A DNA stretch of 64,000 bases from Candidatus Methylobacter oryzae (GTDB lineage Bacteria; Pseudomonadota; Gammaproteobacteria; Methylococcales; Methylomonadaceae). Every line of letters begins with the position of its first letter. Position 1 is the first letter of the stretch. Where the stretch lies: positions 62,001 through 126,000 of the forward strand of contig NZ_RYFG02000121.1 of assembly GCF_003994235.2 (NCBI RefSeq), read 5' to 3'. A program made the translations under genes and the position numbers. Below are positions 36,031-45,703 of this stretch, one piece after another. The notes beneath the pieces are model-generated. The model was given only the letters and a program-made list of their open reading frames with translations, had not been told where the DNA came from and made no database searches.

Positions 36031-36297
36031 TTAGTCAGGGATGATTTCTGCAACGACAATGCCGGTTGCAATATCAAAATCAGTGGTCAGGCACAGGCAA
36101 TGTTCGCGCCCGTCGATTAAGTAAAGATTGAAATCTTTATGCTCAAAAACCGGCGTGTTATTGGGCAGGTCGTCGTCCATGCAGTAAGTGAAATGGATCG
36201 GTTGATATTGCTGTCTGAGTTCTGAGACAGTGTCATCGCCCAGCCCCATCGTTTCTATTTTTGCGGTGATCGCGTTGATTTGTTCGCTGGTAATCAT
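36031..36297 (-). CDS. Small nif-cluster protein (88 residues, DUF6129-like)
   Basis: The protein has a helical N-terminus (EQINAITAKIETMGLGDDTV) and a compact beta-rich remainder with CMDDDLPNNTP and EHCLCLTTDFDIATG. Small proteins of this type (possibly DUF6129) lie between nifY and the LRV gene in Azotobacter-like clusters; the family name is from memory and should be confirmed. The start overlaps the nifY stop (ATGA). Confidence 0.72.
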   Translation of the reverse strand: MITSEQINAITAKIETMGLGDDTVSELRQQYQPIHFTYCMDDDLPNNTPVFEHKDFNLYLIDGREHCLCLTTDFDIATGIVVAEIIPD

Positions 36298-36992
36298 CCT
36301 GTCGCCTCCCGCTCAAACCTGAACCGGTCGTTTGCTTCAATACCGATGACTTTAGCCAGCCACGGGGGCGGCGTCCCGGCAATAACGCTTTGCAGTTGTC
36401 CGATCACTTCGTTGACAGAATCGACACCGGGAAGTTTGATCGGATGGATGCCCAATTTGACGATCTTTGCCGCCGCGGGACCGCCGACCGAGGCGATATA
36501 AAGCACTTGGCAATCCCGGATCAGTTCGGCTCGGAATACGTTCTTATCGTCGATTTCAAGATCGTCCGGAATATCGGTAGTGCGCACGTCGATTAACCGG
36601 GCTTCATCGGCGGAAACCTGGTAAATCATGAATTGGCTGCAAGAGCCGAAATGACCGTCAACGTTGATGCCGTCGTTGCTGGCGCAAGCGATGCGGACCG
36701 AGCCGGGCATGTCGCCGTCAACATAAGCTTGCTGCTTGGGGACGTTAAAACCGGATTTAAGAATGCTTAAAGCGTGAGTCAACAGCGGTTCGTCGACATC
36801 GATAAACTCACCGGCTTTAGCGGTTTTAAGGGTATTAAGGTTAATGCCGGCAATTTTTTCTTCGGTGATAGGAAGGCCGATGCAATCAGTCAAGACTGAA
36901 AGCAGGCGTTTGGCATCGGTATCGGGCAAGGCGCGAGCGGCCAGCCCGATACGTAAAGCCAGTTCTCGCGAGAGTGCAGCCTGGCTGTTCAT
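36294..36992 (-). CDS. nifY: NifY-type FeMo-cofactor/apo-dinitrogenase binding protein (paralogue 2)
   Basis: The protein has 232 residues. The N-terminal domain ELALRIGLAARALPDTDAKR is followed by the cofactor-binding fold with DGHFGSCSQFMIYQ and SVGGPAAAKIVKLGIHPIKL. The position after nifT and a ferredoxin, in the nifHDK operon, corresponds to nifY. It is about 40% similar by eye to the 9885-10613 paralogue. It binds apo-NifDK or cofactor during maturation. Confidence 0.88.
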   Translation of the reverse strand: MNSQAALSRELALRIGLAARALPDTDAKRLLSVLTDCIGLPITEEKIAGINLNTLKTAKAGEFIDVDEPLLTHALSILKSGFNVPKQQAYVDGDMPGSVRIACASNDGINVDGHFGSCSQFMIYQVSADEARLIDVRTTDIPDDLEIDDKNVFRAELIRDCQVLYIASVGGPAAAKIVKLGIHPIKLPGVDSVNEVIGQLQSVIAGTPPPWLAKVIGIEANDRFRFEREATG

Positions 36993-36996
36993 TGGC

Positions 36997-37197
36997 TTAT
37001 GCCTCTAAAGGCAAAATGCAGTTATCGATAGGACATACTTTGACGCATTGAGGAACGTCAAAATCCCCTTCGCATTCGGTACAGGTTTTTTTGTCGATTT
37101 TAAAAACGACAGCTCCTTCGCTGATTGAATTAGTCGGGCAGACCGGTTCGCAGTCGCCGCATGAAATACAATCCGCTTCAACAATATATAAGGCCAT
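36997..37197 (-). CDS. 2[4Fe-4S] ferredoxin of the nif operon
   Basis: The protein has 66 residues. Cys 10, 13, 16 and 20 bind the first cluster and Cys 39, 42, 51 and 55 the second; the wider spacing in the second set (ECEGDFDVPQCVKVCP) is typical of Chromatium/FdxN-type ferredoxins. It is a cytoplasmic electron carrier, possibly to NifB-dependent reactions or the Fe protein. Four bases separate it from nifY. Confidence 0.92.
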   Translation of the reverse strand: MALYIVEADCISCGDCEPVCPTNSISEGAVVFKIDKKTCTECEGDFDVPQCVKVCPIDNCILPLEA

Positions 37198-37207
37198 GGT
37201 TATTCTC

Positions 37208-37423
37208 CTAATCTAAACGTTTTGCGCGCAAGGTGACGGGGAAATCCGGTTGTTCGTCCAGCGGTTCGAAATAATATTTCGAGCCGTCGCTGAGCAGAAC
37301 TTCGCCGCCCCATTTGTCGGGACTGTCGAATTCAACGGATTCCGCGACTTCTTCCAAATCTTTTTTCGGTACGTAGAAGACTAATTTGCCTTCTGCATTT
37401 TTTTTCAACATGACACTAGGCAT
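37208..37423 (-). CDS. nifT: NifT
   Basis: The protein has 71 residues, the usual size. It matches NifT/FixU with PSVMLKKNAEGKLVFYVPKK and GGEVLLSDGSKYYFEP. Its role is unknown, and it is dispensable in several diazotrophs. The ATG at 37423 has GGAG upstream; the longer frame runs into repeats. It follows nifK after ~215 bases occupied by a composite repeat. Confidence 0.92.
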   Translation of the reverse strand: MPSVMLKKNAEGKLVFYVPKKDLEEVAESVEFDSPDKWGGEVLLSDGSKYYFEPLDEQPDFPVTLRAKRLD

Positions 37424-37446
37424 TTTCTTCTCCGATTGTTCGTCCG

Positions 37447-37625
37447 CAAGCTCCCGCTTGGGAACGCAGTTGATACACTGATTGATTCGCCACGAAGACA
37501 CGAAGAAAACAAGGTAAGTTTCTCGTTCCCACGCGCTGCCTGGGAACGAGGAATATTGCTAAACGTTAAGGACGGGGTTGCAAACCCCGTCCCGCTTGAT
37601 TTAAAGCCTTCGTGTCTTCATGGTG
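37447..37625. repeat. Composite palindromic repeat between nifK and nifT
   Basis: Several nested elements are present: CAAGCTCCCGCTTGGGAACG (37447-37466), outer arms CCACGAAGACACGAAG (37490-37505) and CCTTCGTGTCTTCATGGTG (37607-37625), an inner stem CTCGTTCCC...GGGAACGAG (37522-37550), and a GACGGGGTT/AACCCCGTC stem (37571-37591). It could fold into a large branched RNA between nifK and nifT. Confidence 0.8.
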
Positions 37626-37637
37626 AAATCTTCTAAC

Positions 37638-39209
37638 TTAACGAATCAAATCGTAGTTATAGTCGGTTGTACCCATGCCGCGGGTGTCTTTATCCAACTG
37701 CTCCAGCACTGCATTAACCAGGGTAGTCAGCATATACATCGCGCCTTCGTAACCCAGCGTTGTCATTCTGTGCAGGTGGTGTCTGTCAAAGATTGGAAAA
37801 CCGATGCGGATCAACGGCACTTCAAACTCTTCACCTTTGTACAAGGTGTCGCGTTGGATGAACTTGCCGTAAGAATTGCCGATCATGAAGTCCGGTTTGT
37901 TGGTGAATACCAGTGAACGGAAATGCCATAAATCGCGGCCGATATGGACTTCGGTTTTTTGTCCGTATGGCGAATCTTTGCATATTTTGTCCATGGCTTT
38001 TTTCCAACGTTTGTTGGCATGGTTGCACAATACGTCGGTCGGCTCGGCGCCTACTTCCAACAGGAATTTCGTCATGCCCATAACAAAATCCGCATCGCCG
38101 TACAACGCAAACTTTTTACCGTGCAGCCAAGCGTGCGAGTCGGTCATCATGTCGACCAAGCGGCCGCGTTCCAGTTCCAACGAAGCAGGAATCGGTTTGC
38201 CGGTCAGTTCGGAGACTTTCATCAGGAACTCGTCGGTCCATTCCAGGCCCATTGGGATGTTGATTGCGGTAGCCGGCTGGTGCCAGATGCTTTGTACATA
38301 CTTTTTGGTTTTTTCCAATTGCCAAGGTTGCAGCAATAAAGTATCGATTGCATTAGGCGAGTCTTTCAGTTCGGCTTGGGTCGTGCCGCCGGCATACAGG
38401 CGGAACGAGCCGTCGGCAGGCGTATCCAAAACTTCGGAAGGATCGCTTAATAACGAATAATCGACGCCCATTTCTTTCATCATGCGATGCATGACGCGGA
38501 AGTTGCCCAGGTAAGTTTCAAAGCCCGGAACCAGGTTGATCTTGCCGTTGGAACCGACTTTTTTGCCGTCCATTTCGTTCAGCGTGAAATACTTGATCAT
38601 GCCTTCGAACATATTGTCCCAGCCGGTGGTATGGCTGCCGACAAAGCTTGGGGTATGCGCAAAAGGCGTTGGAAAGTCTTGCTCGACATGTCCGGCTTTT
38701 TTCGCGTTGTTGATGAACGCATTCAAGTCGTCGCCGATAACTTCCGCCATGCAAGTGGTTGATACGGCGATGATGTCGGGCTTGTACAAGGCTTTGGCGT
38801 TTTCCAAGCCGGCCATCATGTTCTTTTGGCCGCCGAATACCGCCGCGTCTTCAGTCATCGAGTCGGAAACGCAAGCCACAGGCTCTTTGAAATGGCGGTT
38901 GAAATAAGAACGGAAATAAGCGACGCAACCTTGCGAACCATGAACATAAGGCATGGTTTTTTCGAAACCCAATGCACAGAGCACAGCGCCTAACGGTTGG
39001 CAGGCTTTAGCGGGGTTTACGGTTAACGCTTCGCGGTTGAAATTGACTTCTTGGTATTCCTTGGTTGTTGTCCATTGGAACACTTCGTCGATTTTTTCCT
39101 GCGGGTGACGCTCTTCATAGGCTTCACGTTTATTGGCGAGGTTTTCCTTGTATTCGTCGTTGCGGAATAAAGGATAACTCGGTTGTATGTTTTCGACTTC
39201 TTGACTCAT
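37638..39209 (-). CDS. nifK: Nitrogenase MoFe protein beta chain
   Basis: The protein has 523 residues, as in Azotobacter. The P-cluster ligands are Cys 70 (AKACQPLG), Cys 95 (GSQGCVAYFR) and Cys 153 (TTCMAEVIGDD). The N-terminal extension with YEERHPQEKIDEVFQWTTT, specific to Mo-nitrogenase beta chains, is present. It forms alpha2beta2 with NifD. It lies ~87 bases after nifD, separated by a GTAGGAACGGC palindrome. Confidence 0.98.
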   Translation of the reverse strand: MSQEVENIQPSYPLFRNDEYKENLANKREAYEERHPQEKIDEVFQWTTTKEYQEVNFNREALTVNPAKACQPLGAVLCALGFEKTMPYVHGSQGCVAYFRSYFNRHFKEPVACVSDSMTEDAAVFGGQKNMMAGLENAKALYKPDIIAVSTTCMAEVIGDDLNAFINNAKKAGHVEQDFPTPFAHTPSFVGSHTTGWDNMFEGMIKYFTLNEMDGKKVGSNGKINLVPGFETYLGNFRVMHRMMKEMGVDYSLLSDPSEVLDTPADGSFRLYAGGTTQAELKDSPNAIDTLLLQPWQLEKTKKYVQSIWHQPATAINIPMGLEWTDEFLMKVSELTGKPIPASLELERGRLVDMMTDSHAWLHGKKFALYGDADFVMGMTKFLLEVGAEPTDVLCNHANKRWKKAMDKICKDSPYGQKTEVHIGRDLWHFRSLVFTNKPDFMIGNSYGKFIQRDTLYKGEEFEVPLIRIGFPIFDRHHLHRMTTLGYEGAMYMLTTLVNAVLEQLDKDTRGMGTTDYNYDLIR

Positions 39210-39253
39210 GATAATCTCCTACGCGCCACTAATCTGTGGACGACGGTTGAAGG

Positions 39254-39289
39254 AGTAGGAACGGCTCTGAGGGGGAGGGGCCGTTCCTA
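39254..39289. repeat. Palindrome between nifD and nifK
   Basis: GTAGGAACGGC and GCCGTTCCTAC form an 11-base perfect stem around a purine-rich 14-base loop. It may stabilise upstream nifHD message or be a dispersed repeat that landed in a tolerated site. Confidence 0.8.
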
Positions 39290-39296
39290 CACAAAA

Positions 39297-40778
39297 TTAA
39301 GCGCTTGCAGCGACCGCTACGTCTGAACTCTCAGCTGTTTTCCAAGGTGCTTTAACTTGTTTCCAGCATGGGTTGTTCAAGGTCATGTCCATATCGCGGG
39401 CGAAGATCGCAAAGCCGTCATAGCCGTGATAGGGGCCTGAATAATCCCAAGAGTGCATTTGCCGGAACGGAATACCCATCTTTTGGAAAATGTACTTTTC
39501 CTTGATGCCGGAACCGATCAAATCGGGTTTAACCTTCTTAACGAATTCTTCGAATTCGTAGCCGGTCACGTCGTCATAAATCAACGTCGCATTGCCCATT
39601 TCTTTGATGGTACGGTCGTAATCGTCGTTGTGGGCGAATTCGTAGCCGGTACCGACCACTTCCATACCTAAGTCTTCATAAGCGCCGATTACATGGCGAG
39701 GACGCAAGCCGCCGACATACAACATCACGCGTTTGCCTTGCAGGCGCGGTTTGTATTTGGCGATGACCGCATCGTATTCGGCTTGGTATTTAGCGATAAC
39801 TTTTTCAGCGCCGGCTTGAATCGTTTCATCGAATAACGCAGCAATTTTACGTAAAGATTCGGCGATTTTGGTAGGGCCGAAGAAGTTGTACTCGATCCAG
39901 GGGATCTTGTACTTTTCTTCCATATGCCGGGCGATGTAGTTCATCGAACGATAGCAATGGATCAAGTTCAATTTAACCTTTGGCGTTTTTTCCATTTCCG
40001 CAATCGTGCCGTCGCCGGACCATTGCGCAACCACGCGCAAGCCCATTTCTTCGAGTAACGTACGCGAAGCCCAGGCGTCGCCGCCGATGTTGTAATCGCC
40101 GATCACTGCGACATCGTAAGGCGTTGTTGCAAAGCTATCGTCGCCGTCGCGGTTTTCCAGAACCCAGTCGCGAATCGCATCGTTAGCAATGTGATGGCCT
40201 AACGATTGGGAAACGCCGCGGAAACCTTCGCAACGAACCGGAACGACAGGTTTGCCGATTTCTTTGTTGGCTTTTTTAGCGACTGCTTCAATATCGTCGC
40301 CGATCAAGCCGATCGGGCATTCCGATTGGATACTGATGCCTTTGTTTAAAGGGAACAGTTCTTCGATTTCGGTCATGATTTTGGCAAGCTTTTTGTCGCC
40401 GCCGAAAACGATGTCTTTTTCAGTGAAATCGGACGTAAAGTTCATCGTGCCGAACGTATTAACGCCGGTTGTGCCGACGTAATAGTTACGGCGGCCGGCG
40501 CGCGAATATTGTCCGCAACCGACCGGGCCGTGCGAGATATGAATCATATCTTTAACCGGACCCCAAACCACGCCCTTGGAACCTGCGTAGGCACAACCGC
40601 GAATGGTCATTACGCCGGGCTGAGATTTACGGTTTGAAGTAATGCATTTATTCGATTTTTCCAGAGATTGATCGTTGACCGCCAAATGCTTAGCGCGATC
40701 TTTCCTTGCTTGTTCGGGATAGACTTCCAGCACTTCTTGGATAAGCGCTTCGGTCTCTTCTTTTGTTAGAGCTGCCAT
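39297..40778 (-). CDS. nifD: Nitrogenase MoFe protein alpha chain
   Basis: The protein has 493 residues. All expected residues fall at Azotobacter numbering: P-cluster Cys 62, 88 and 154, FeMo-co ligands Cys 275 and His 442, and second-shell Val 70, Gln 191 and His 195. The enzyme is therefore a canonical Mo-nitrogenase, not a V- or Fe-only form. It catalyses reduction of N2 to ammonia with NifH as electron donor. Confidence 0.98.
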   Translation of the reverse strand: MAALTKEETEALIQEVLEVYPEQARKDRAKHLAVNDQSLEKSNKCITSNRKSQPGVMTIRGCAYAGSKGVVWGPVKDMIHISHGPVGCGQYSRAGRRNYYVGTTGVNTFGTMNFTSDFTEKDIVFGGDKKLAKIMTEIEELFPLNKGISIQSECPIGLIGDDIEAVAKKANKEIGKPVVPVRCEGFRGVSQSLGHHIANDAIRDWVLENRDGDDSFATTPYDVAVIGDYNIGGDAWASRTLLEEMGLRVVAQWSGDGTIAEMEKTPKVKLNLIHCYRSMNYIARHMEEKYKIPWIEYNFFGPTKIAESLRKIAALFDETIQAGAEKVIAKYQAEYDAVIAKYKPRLQGKRVMLYVGGLRPRHVIGAYEDLGMEVVGTGYEFAHNDDYDRTIKEMGNATLIYDDVTGYEFEEFVKKVKPDLIGSGIKEKYIFQKMGIPFRQMHSWDYSGPYHGYDGFAIFARDMDMTLNNPCWKQVKAPWKTAESSDVAVAASA

Positions 40779-40836
40779 GATTGTCTCCTACTATGCCGTG
40801 GGTAATCCCCCAACAGACAGGTTTTAGGATGGAAAT

Positions 40837-40900
40837 CGTAGGGTAGGCAGCGCGTACCATTTTTTGGACTTGCCAAAAGGTACGCGATACGTACCCTACG
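40837..40900. repeat. Palindrome between nifH and nifD
   Basis: CGTAGGGTAGGCAGCGCGTACC and its inverse (ending GATACGTACCCTACG) flank a ~17-base loop. Stem-loops in the nifH-nifD gap are known in other diazotrophs to protect nifH message and give excess Fe protein; that role here is inferred. It is related to the repeat at 33815-33885. Confidence 0.8.
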
Positions 40901-40911
40901 GTTATTTGGTA

Positions 40912-41805
<894 letters not shown>

Positions 41806-41843
41806 TTAATTAGGACGTTGTTGTTAATGACATTAGGGTTAAA

Positions 41844-41859
41844 GCAATGGCTGTGCCAA
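41844..41859 (-). promoter_or_regulatory. Sigma-54 promoter of nifH
   Basis: On the minus strand TTGGCACAGCCATTGC matches TGGCAC-N5-TTGC with exact spacing. It lies about 50 bases before the nifH start, and differs from the nifE promoter by only one or two bases. Confidence 0.92.
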
Positions 41860-41954
41860 GTGTTGTAAATTAGTTTAACTGTATGATTTATAATATAAAT
41901 ATTTTTTGTTGGCGAGGCGGGGTAGCGTTGTCTTTCAAACATTTTGTAATGTTC

Positions 41955-41970
41955 TGTAAGCTTAGTAACA
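41955..41970. promoter_or_regulatory. NifA upstream activator sequence for nifH
   Basis: TGT-AAGCTTAGTA-ACA fits TGT-N10-ACA exactly and lies about 95 bases upstream of the -24 element, the usual distance for NifA activation by DNA looping. Confidence 0.8.
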
Positions 41971-42138
41971 GTGCGGTTATTCGATATTGTTCGAATAGTC
42001 CGTATTTTGCGGTACCTGTTTTAATAAGCGCTCGATTTTTTTGTGTCACAACAGCAAAAAACGCTTATTACAGTTACTAAGTAGTGTTGGCTATCCGGTT
42101 AAGATGAAACTTTCATACAAAAATAAGGAAAACAGCTC

Positions 42139-42489
42139 ATGAGAAAATCACATATTTGTTTGTTAGCGGTTTTAACAGTATTTTCTGTTTCTAATGCTTA
42201 TGCGCATTCACCGGCTAAACATACATCGGTCGGGCATACCGCGGCGCAAAAGTTCGGCAGGGGATTGGCGGGAATGACGACAGGCTTTCTTGAAATACCG
42301 GGCAATATTGTTAAGGAAACCCAGGCTAAAGGCGCCGTGGGTTTTCCTATCGGCCTTGCTACCGGTTTGGGAATGACGGTTACGCGCGAACTGGTAGGCG
42401 TTTATGAATTTATTTCCGCGCCTTTTCCGGTTCCGTCCGGTTTTCGGCCAATTTTAACTCCTGAGTATCCTTGGGATTATTTTGAGTAA
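42139..42489 (+). CDS. TIGR04073-type exported protein (exosortase-system associated)
   Basis: The protein has 116 residues. A Sec signal peptide (MRKSHICLLAVLTVFSVSNA, cleaved after AYA or nearby) is followed by KFGRGLAGMTTGFLEIPGNI and a C-terminal PFPVPSGFRPILTPEYPW, the pattern of the TIGR04073 family. This family is often found in genomes with exosortase systems; its function is unknown. RBS AAGGA lies before the ATG. It is divergent from nifH. Confidence 0.82.
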   Translation: MRKSHICLLAVLTVFSVSNAYAHSPAKHTSVGHTAAQKFGRGLAGMTTGFLEIPGNIVKETQAKGAVGFPIGLATGLGMTVTRELVGVYEFISAPFPVPSGFRPILTPEYPWDYFE

Positions 42490-42529
42490 TTGATGTTACG
42501 CAGTCAGTCGAATTTAGACTTAAGGCGTC

Positions 42530-42800
42530 GCTAGCGCGACAGTTTATTTGAATCGGGGTCTCGCCCCCGAGGGCGAGTTACTTTCTTTTGCGTCGCCTCG
42601 GCAATTGCTCCCTGCGTTGCTCTCGATCGCTGTTCCAGACGCGATTCTACCTCCCCCATCCGTGGGGTCGTACCTCCTGCATCCGTGCAGTCGAAAAGAA
42701 AGTAACCAAAGAAAAGGCGGCCCCATGCCGCTTGCTTCCTGCCGCGCCCCTGCGGGCAATTCCCTGGCGAAAGCTCCGGTGCTCGGCGCGGCATAGGGAA
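42530..42800. repeat. GC-rich dispersed intergenic repeat
   Basis: GAGTTACTTTCTTTTGCGTC and the inverse AAAGAAAGTAACCAAAGAAA enclose a segment with CGGCAATTGCTCC and CCTGCATCCGTGCAGTCGA, also seen in shortened form at 917-941. The following GC-rich tail (GCCGCGCCCC, CTCGGCGCGGC) explains the long overlapping open frames here, which are not genes. The rest of 42800-42959 holds nothing recognised. Confidence 0.65.
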
Positions 42801-42959
42801 TTGGTTCCGTGCTACATCCGAGATGTGTATAACGACGAGAGCCGGGGCTTTGGGAGTCAGCGAAATCTAGGGATATTGAGAGCTCTCATTTGGCTCCTTA
42901 TGTAAAAGGTAAATGTATTAAAGCTTTTATGTTTGTATTAAACGAGGCTACAGAAGAAT

Positions 42960-42975
42960 TGTTATAAACAGAACA
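42960..42975. promoter_or_regulatory. NifA upstream activator sequence for the SIR2-like operon
   Basis: TGT-TATAAACAGA-ACA fits TGT-N10-ACA exactly, about 90 bases upstream of a -24/-12 element at 43064-43078. Confidence 0.6.
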
Positions 42976-43063
42976 AACCGCTAGCGTCATTCAGCAGTAA
43001 ATCAAGATATGTAAATCTATATTATTCAGTCGGTTAAGTTATTCATTAAAAACTGGAAGAAAC

Positions 43064-43078
43064 TGGATTGAATATTGC
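43064..43078 (+). promoter_or_regulatory. Candidate sigma-54 promoter of the SIR2-like operon
   Basis: TGGATTGAATATTGC keeps the GG and GC at ten-base spacing and the TTGC block, but departs from CAC after TGG. It lies about 40 bases before the SIR2-like start. The NifA site at the right distance supports it. Confidence 0.5.
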
Positions 43079-43118
43079 TTAAGTACAAAGATACACATAC
43101 TTAAAATAGGAGTTTGCA

Positions 43119-43958
43119 ATGTCCGATACTGTTTTTTCCGAAATACTCGATGGTTTATACGAAAACAGCGTTGTGCCTTACCTGGGGCCGGGTGCGCTTT
43201 TCGATGCAACCAATAAACTAACCGGAGCCCCGATGCCGGCCGACAGCAACAGCCTGATTTTGGCGATGAATAACGGCGTGCCGATGGCGCCCAAACTGAT
43301 GTACGAGTTTCCGAGGGCGGCGATGAACCAGGAGCTGAAAAAAGGCCGGAATTTTCTGGGCCAGTTCCTGACCAAGCTCTACGGCGAAACCGAATATACG
43401 CGCGCCGCAGTACACGACTGGCTGGCCGAATGGCGGCCCGCCTATGTGATCGACATCAACAGGGACACGCAGTTGCAGGATACTTACGCCGACGAAGAAC
43501 ACACTTTAATCGTAGGCGTCGCAAGAATTACCGCCAGCCAATACCGATACAAAATATATCATTTCGACGGCAGCGATTATTTTGAAATCTCCCAGGAACA
43601 GGTCGACAAAGAACTGCCGATTTTATTTAAACCGCTGGGTACGCCCAGGCCCGAAGCCAACTATATCGCTTCGGATGCCGATTATGTCGATTACATCACC
43701 GAGTTGATGGGCGGCTTTGCGATCCCCGAGTTCCTTAAAGAATACCGCAAGGGCAAGCAATACCTGTTCATCGGCGTGCCGTTAAACAGGGACTCGGAGC
43801 GCATGGTCATGAGCGACATTATTTACGGTGCGGCAGAAAAAAAAGGCTGGGTTTTAAATAAAAATCCGACCGACAAAGAAATTCGTTATTGCAAAAAAAT
43901 AGGCCTGGAAATCCTGGATGTGGATGTCGAAGAGCTGGTCTCTACAGTGCTTGTCTAA
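43119..43958 (+). CDS. SIR2-like domain protein, likely NifA-controlled
   Basis: The protein has 279 residues. VVPYLGPGAL near residue 18 resembles the nucleotide loop of SIR2-type proteins, FKPLGTPRPEANYIASDADY corresponds to the family's central region, and FIGVPLNRDSERMV matches the IGxxLxD segment of SIR2_2 proteins. The usual catalytic His in LHG is replaced by PLG, so NAD-dependent deacylation is doubtful. RBS GGAG. The stop overlaps the next start (TAATG). First of a three-gene operon with an unknown gene and a GlcF-like gene. Confidence 0.7.
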   Translation: MSDTVFSEILDGLYENSVVPYLGPGALFDATNKLTGAPMPADSNSLILAMNNGVPMAPKLMYEFPRAAMNQELKKGRNFLGQFLTKLYGETEYTRAAVHDWLAEWRPAYVIDINRDTQLQDTYADEEHTLIVGVARITASQYRYKIYHFDGSDYFEISQEQVDKELPILFKPLGTPRPEANYIASDADYVDYITELMGGFAIPEFLKEYRKGKQYLFIGVPLNRDSERMVMSDIIYGAAEKKGWVLNKNPTDKEIRYCKKIGLEILDVDVEELVSTVLV

Positions 43959-44386
43959 TGAGCCGGTTCGCCAACCATCGTTTGTTGCTTTACTACAAAG
44001 GCGACATCAGCGCGTTGGTGCTGTTCGCCCAGCATAGCAACGGCAGCATTTGTTTTCCAGAGGCATTGCCGGCGTTGTCCAGCGCGTTGGAACCGGAGGA
44101 GTTTCAGTCCGGCAAGGTCAGTACCCATCCTGCTACGCTGGTCAACAACATCAACCAACTGTTGCAACTGGACAATGACCTGTTGCGCGTCGAGCCGGAA
44201 TTTAGCGAGCAAATCGACGCGCCCGGCGGCATTATTACCGTGCATATGGCGCGCTTCATGCTGCTCGATCCGCCGCACAAATTGATGCAAAGCCGGGATT
44301 GTCGGATGAGAACCCTGCCGGAACTGCGCGGCAGGCCGCCTGCGGAAATGGAGTTGCTGCGCCGCGCCTATACCAAAGTGATGTAG
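43958..44386 (+). CDS. Unknown protein of the SIR2-like/GlcF-like operon
   Basis: The protein has 142 residues from the ATG overlapping the SIR2-like stop. It starts MSRFANHRLLLYYKGD, has a His/Arg-rich middle (ITVHMARFMLLDPPHKLMQS) and no membrane segment or recognised domain. Seven bases separate it from the GlcF-like gene. Its conservation is unknown; coupling with both neighbours suggests a shared complex or pathway. Confidence 0.65.
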   Translation: MSRFANHRLLLYYKGDISALVLFAQHSNGSICFPEALPALSSALEPEEFQSGKVSTHPATLVNNINQLLQLDNDLLRVEPEFSEQIDAPGGIITVHMARFMLLDPPHKLMQSRDCRMRTLPELRGRPPAEMELLRRAYTKVM

Positions 44387-44393
44387 GTTTACT

Positions 44394-45635
44394 ATGTTTG
44401 ATTTTATGGACATCGACTACGATGAAGCCTACGAACCCGTGGGAGCGGGGCCTTATATCCCGGATGCCGGGGAATGCATGCGTTGCGGCGTTTGCGTCAG
44501 CAGTTGCCCGACTTTCCGGCTGTTCCAGATCGACGAAGAAACCCCGCGCCGGCGCATCCGCACGATCGGCAGGATTCTGGTTGAGAAGCAGCCGGTCAGT
44601 GCCGAGGAGCGCAAGCATCTGGATAACTGCCTGCAATGCCGGGCTTGCGAGAGCGTTTGTCCAAGTAGGATGGCTTACGGGCAGTTATTCGATCAGGCAC
44701 AAGCCGAATTAAAAGTTAAGCCGGGTCTGCTGGCGAAACTGGCTTTCAAACTGATTGAAAACAAACACTGGTTGAGGCGCTTAATGCCGCTGTTGGTTGT
44801 TTACCTGAAATCCGGCCTGCAAAAACCGTTACGCTTTAGCGGATTGCTGAAAAAACTGCGTTTGGCGGAGGCCGAAGCCTTGTTGGCTAAACCGGCATTG
44901 CGTCCATTGGTCGTTTCTTATCCTGCGAGGGCGGCGAAGCGCGGCCAAGTGGCGTTGTTCACCGGTTGTATCGCCGAGCATTTCGACCGCGAAACTTTAC
45001 AGGCTGCAATCCAACTGCTGAATGCGATAGGCTACGACGTGCTGGTGCCGCCGCAACAAGGCTGCTGCGGAGCGATACACCAGCACAACGGCCAATCCGC
45101 CGCCGCATTGATCGACAATAACATCGCCGTGTTCAACGCGCTGAACGTCGATGCGGTGATCCACACAGCCACCGGTTGCGGCGCGATGCTAAGCGAATAT
45201 CAAGCCGACGATGACGCCGGGCAACGGTTTCGGCAGCGCTTGTGCGACATCAACGAATTTTTGCTGCAACATTGGCCGGACGAACTGCAATTGACGGCAT
45301 CCGGGTTGAAAGTCGCGGTGCATGAGCCGTGCAGCCAGCGCAACGTACTGAAAAACCAGCAAGCCGTTTATGCGTTGCTGGAAAAAATTCCCGGTTTAAG
45401 CATTGCCGCGCTGGCCGATAATCACATCTGCTGCGGTGCAGGCGGCAGCTACATGCTGACTCATCCCGACAATGCCGGGCAGTTGCGCGATTTGAAACGG
45501 CGGGCGATCGGCGATTCCGAAGCGGATTTGGTGGTTAGCGCTAATTTCGGTTGTGCGGTTTATTTGAACGCCGGCGGGGGCAGGGTGGAGCATCCGTTGC
45601 AGTTGCTGGCTAGGCTGTTGCCTGTGAATATGTAG
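44394..45635 (+). CDS. GlcF/HdrD-like iron-sulfur protein with CCG domains
   Basis: The protein has 413 residues. Two [4Fe-4S] motifs are visible: Cys 28, 31, 34 and 38 (CMRCGVCVSSCP) and Cys 79, 82, 85 and 89 (CLQCRACESVCP). Two cysteine-rich CCG domains follow (FTGCIAEHF...QQGCCGAIHQHNG, then HEPCSQRN...NHICCGAGGSY). This is the layout of the glycolate oxidase Fe-S subunit and of HdrD-like proteins. No glycolate oxidase flavoprotein gene is adjacent. With a NifA-type promoter upstream it may deliver electrons in nitrogen fixation (inference). Confidence 0.88.
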   Translation: MFDFMDIDYDEAYEPVGAGPYIPDAGECMRCGVCVSSCPTFRLFQIDEETPRRRIRTIGRILVEKQPVSAEERKHLDNCLQCRACESVCPSRMAYGQLFDQAQAELKVKPGLLAKLAFKLIENKHWLRRLMPLLVVYLKSGLQKPLRFSGLLKKLRLAEAEALLAKPALRPLVVSYPARAAKRGQVALFTGCIAEHFDRETLQAAIQLLNAIGYDVLVPPQQGCCGAIHQHNGQSAAALIDNNIAVFNALNVDAVIHTATGCGAMLSEYQADDDAGQRFRQRLCDINEFLLQHWPDELQLTASGLKVAVHEPCSQRNVLKNQQAVYALLEKIPGLSIAALADNHICCGAGGSYMLTHPDNAGQLRDLKRRAIGDSEADLVVSANFGCAVYLNAGGGRVEHPLQLLARLLPVNM

Positions 45636-45652
45636 AGGCTATAGCCTCTACA
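45631..45652. repeat. 22-base perfect palindrome at the end of the GlcF-like gene
   Basis: TGTAGAGGCTATAGCCTCTACA is an exact palindrome that includes the gene's TAG stop codon. It could be a terminator stem or a protein site; no T run follows. Confidence 0.6.
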
Positions 45653-45703
45653 CAGCCTGTCGTTCTTTGCAATGAAGAATCGGTCTGGGTCCGGGATATT
45701 GGC

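Noticed and set aside
37447-37625. Possible CRISPR or small RNA array between nifK and nifT
   Set aside because: The repeated words are nested palindromes of different families, not regularly spaced identical repeats, and no cas genes are present.
42531-42905. Several open frames of 70-105 codons in a GC-rich stretch
   Set aside because: They lie in a dispersed repeat and are low-complexity translations without start signals.
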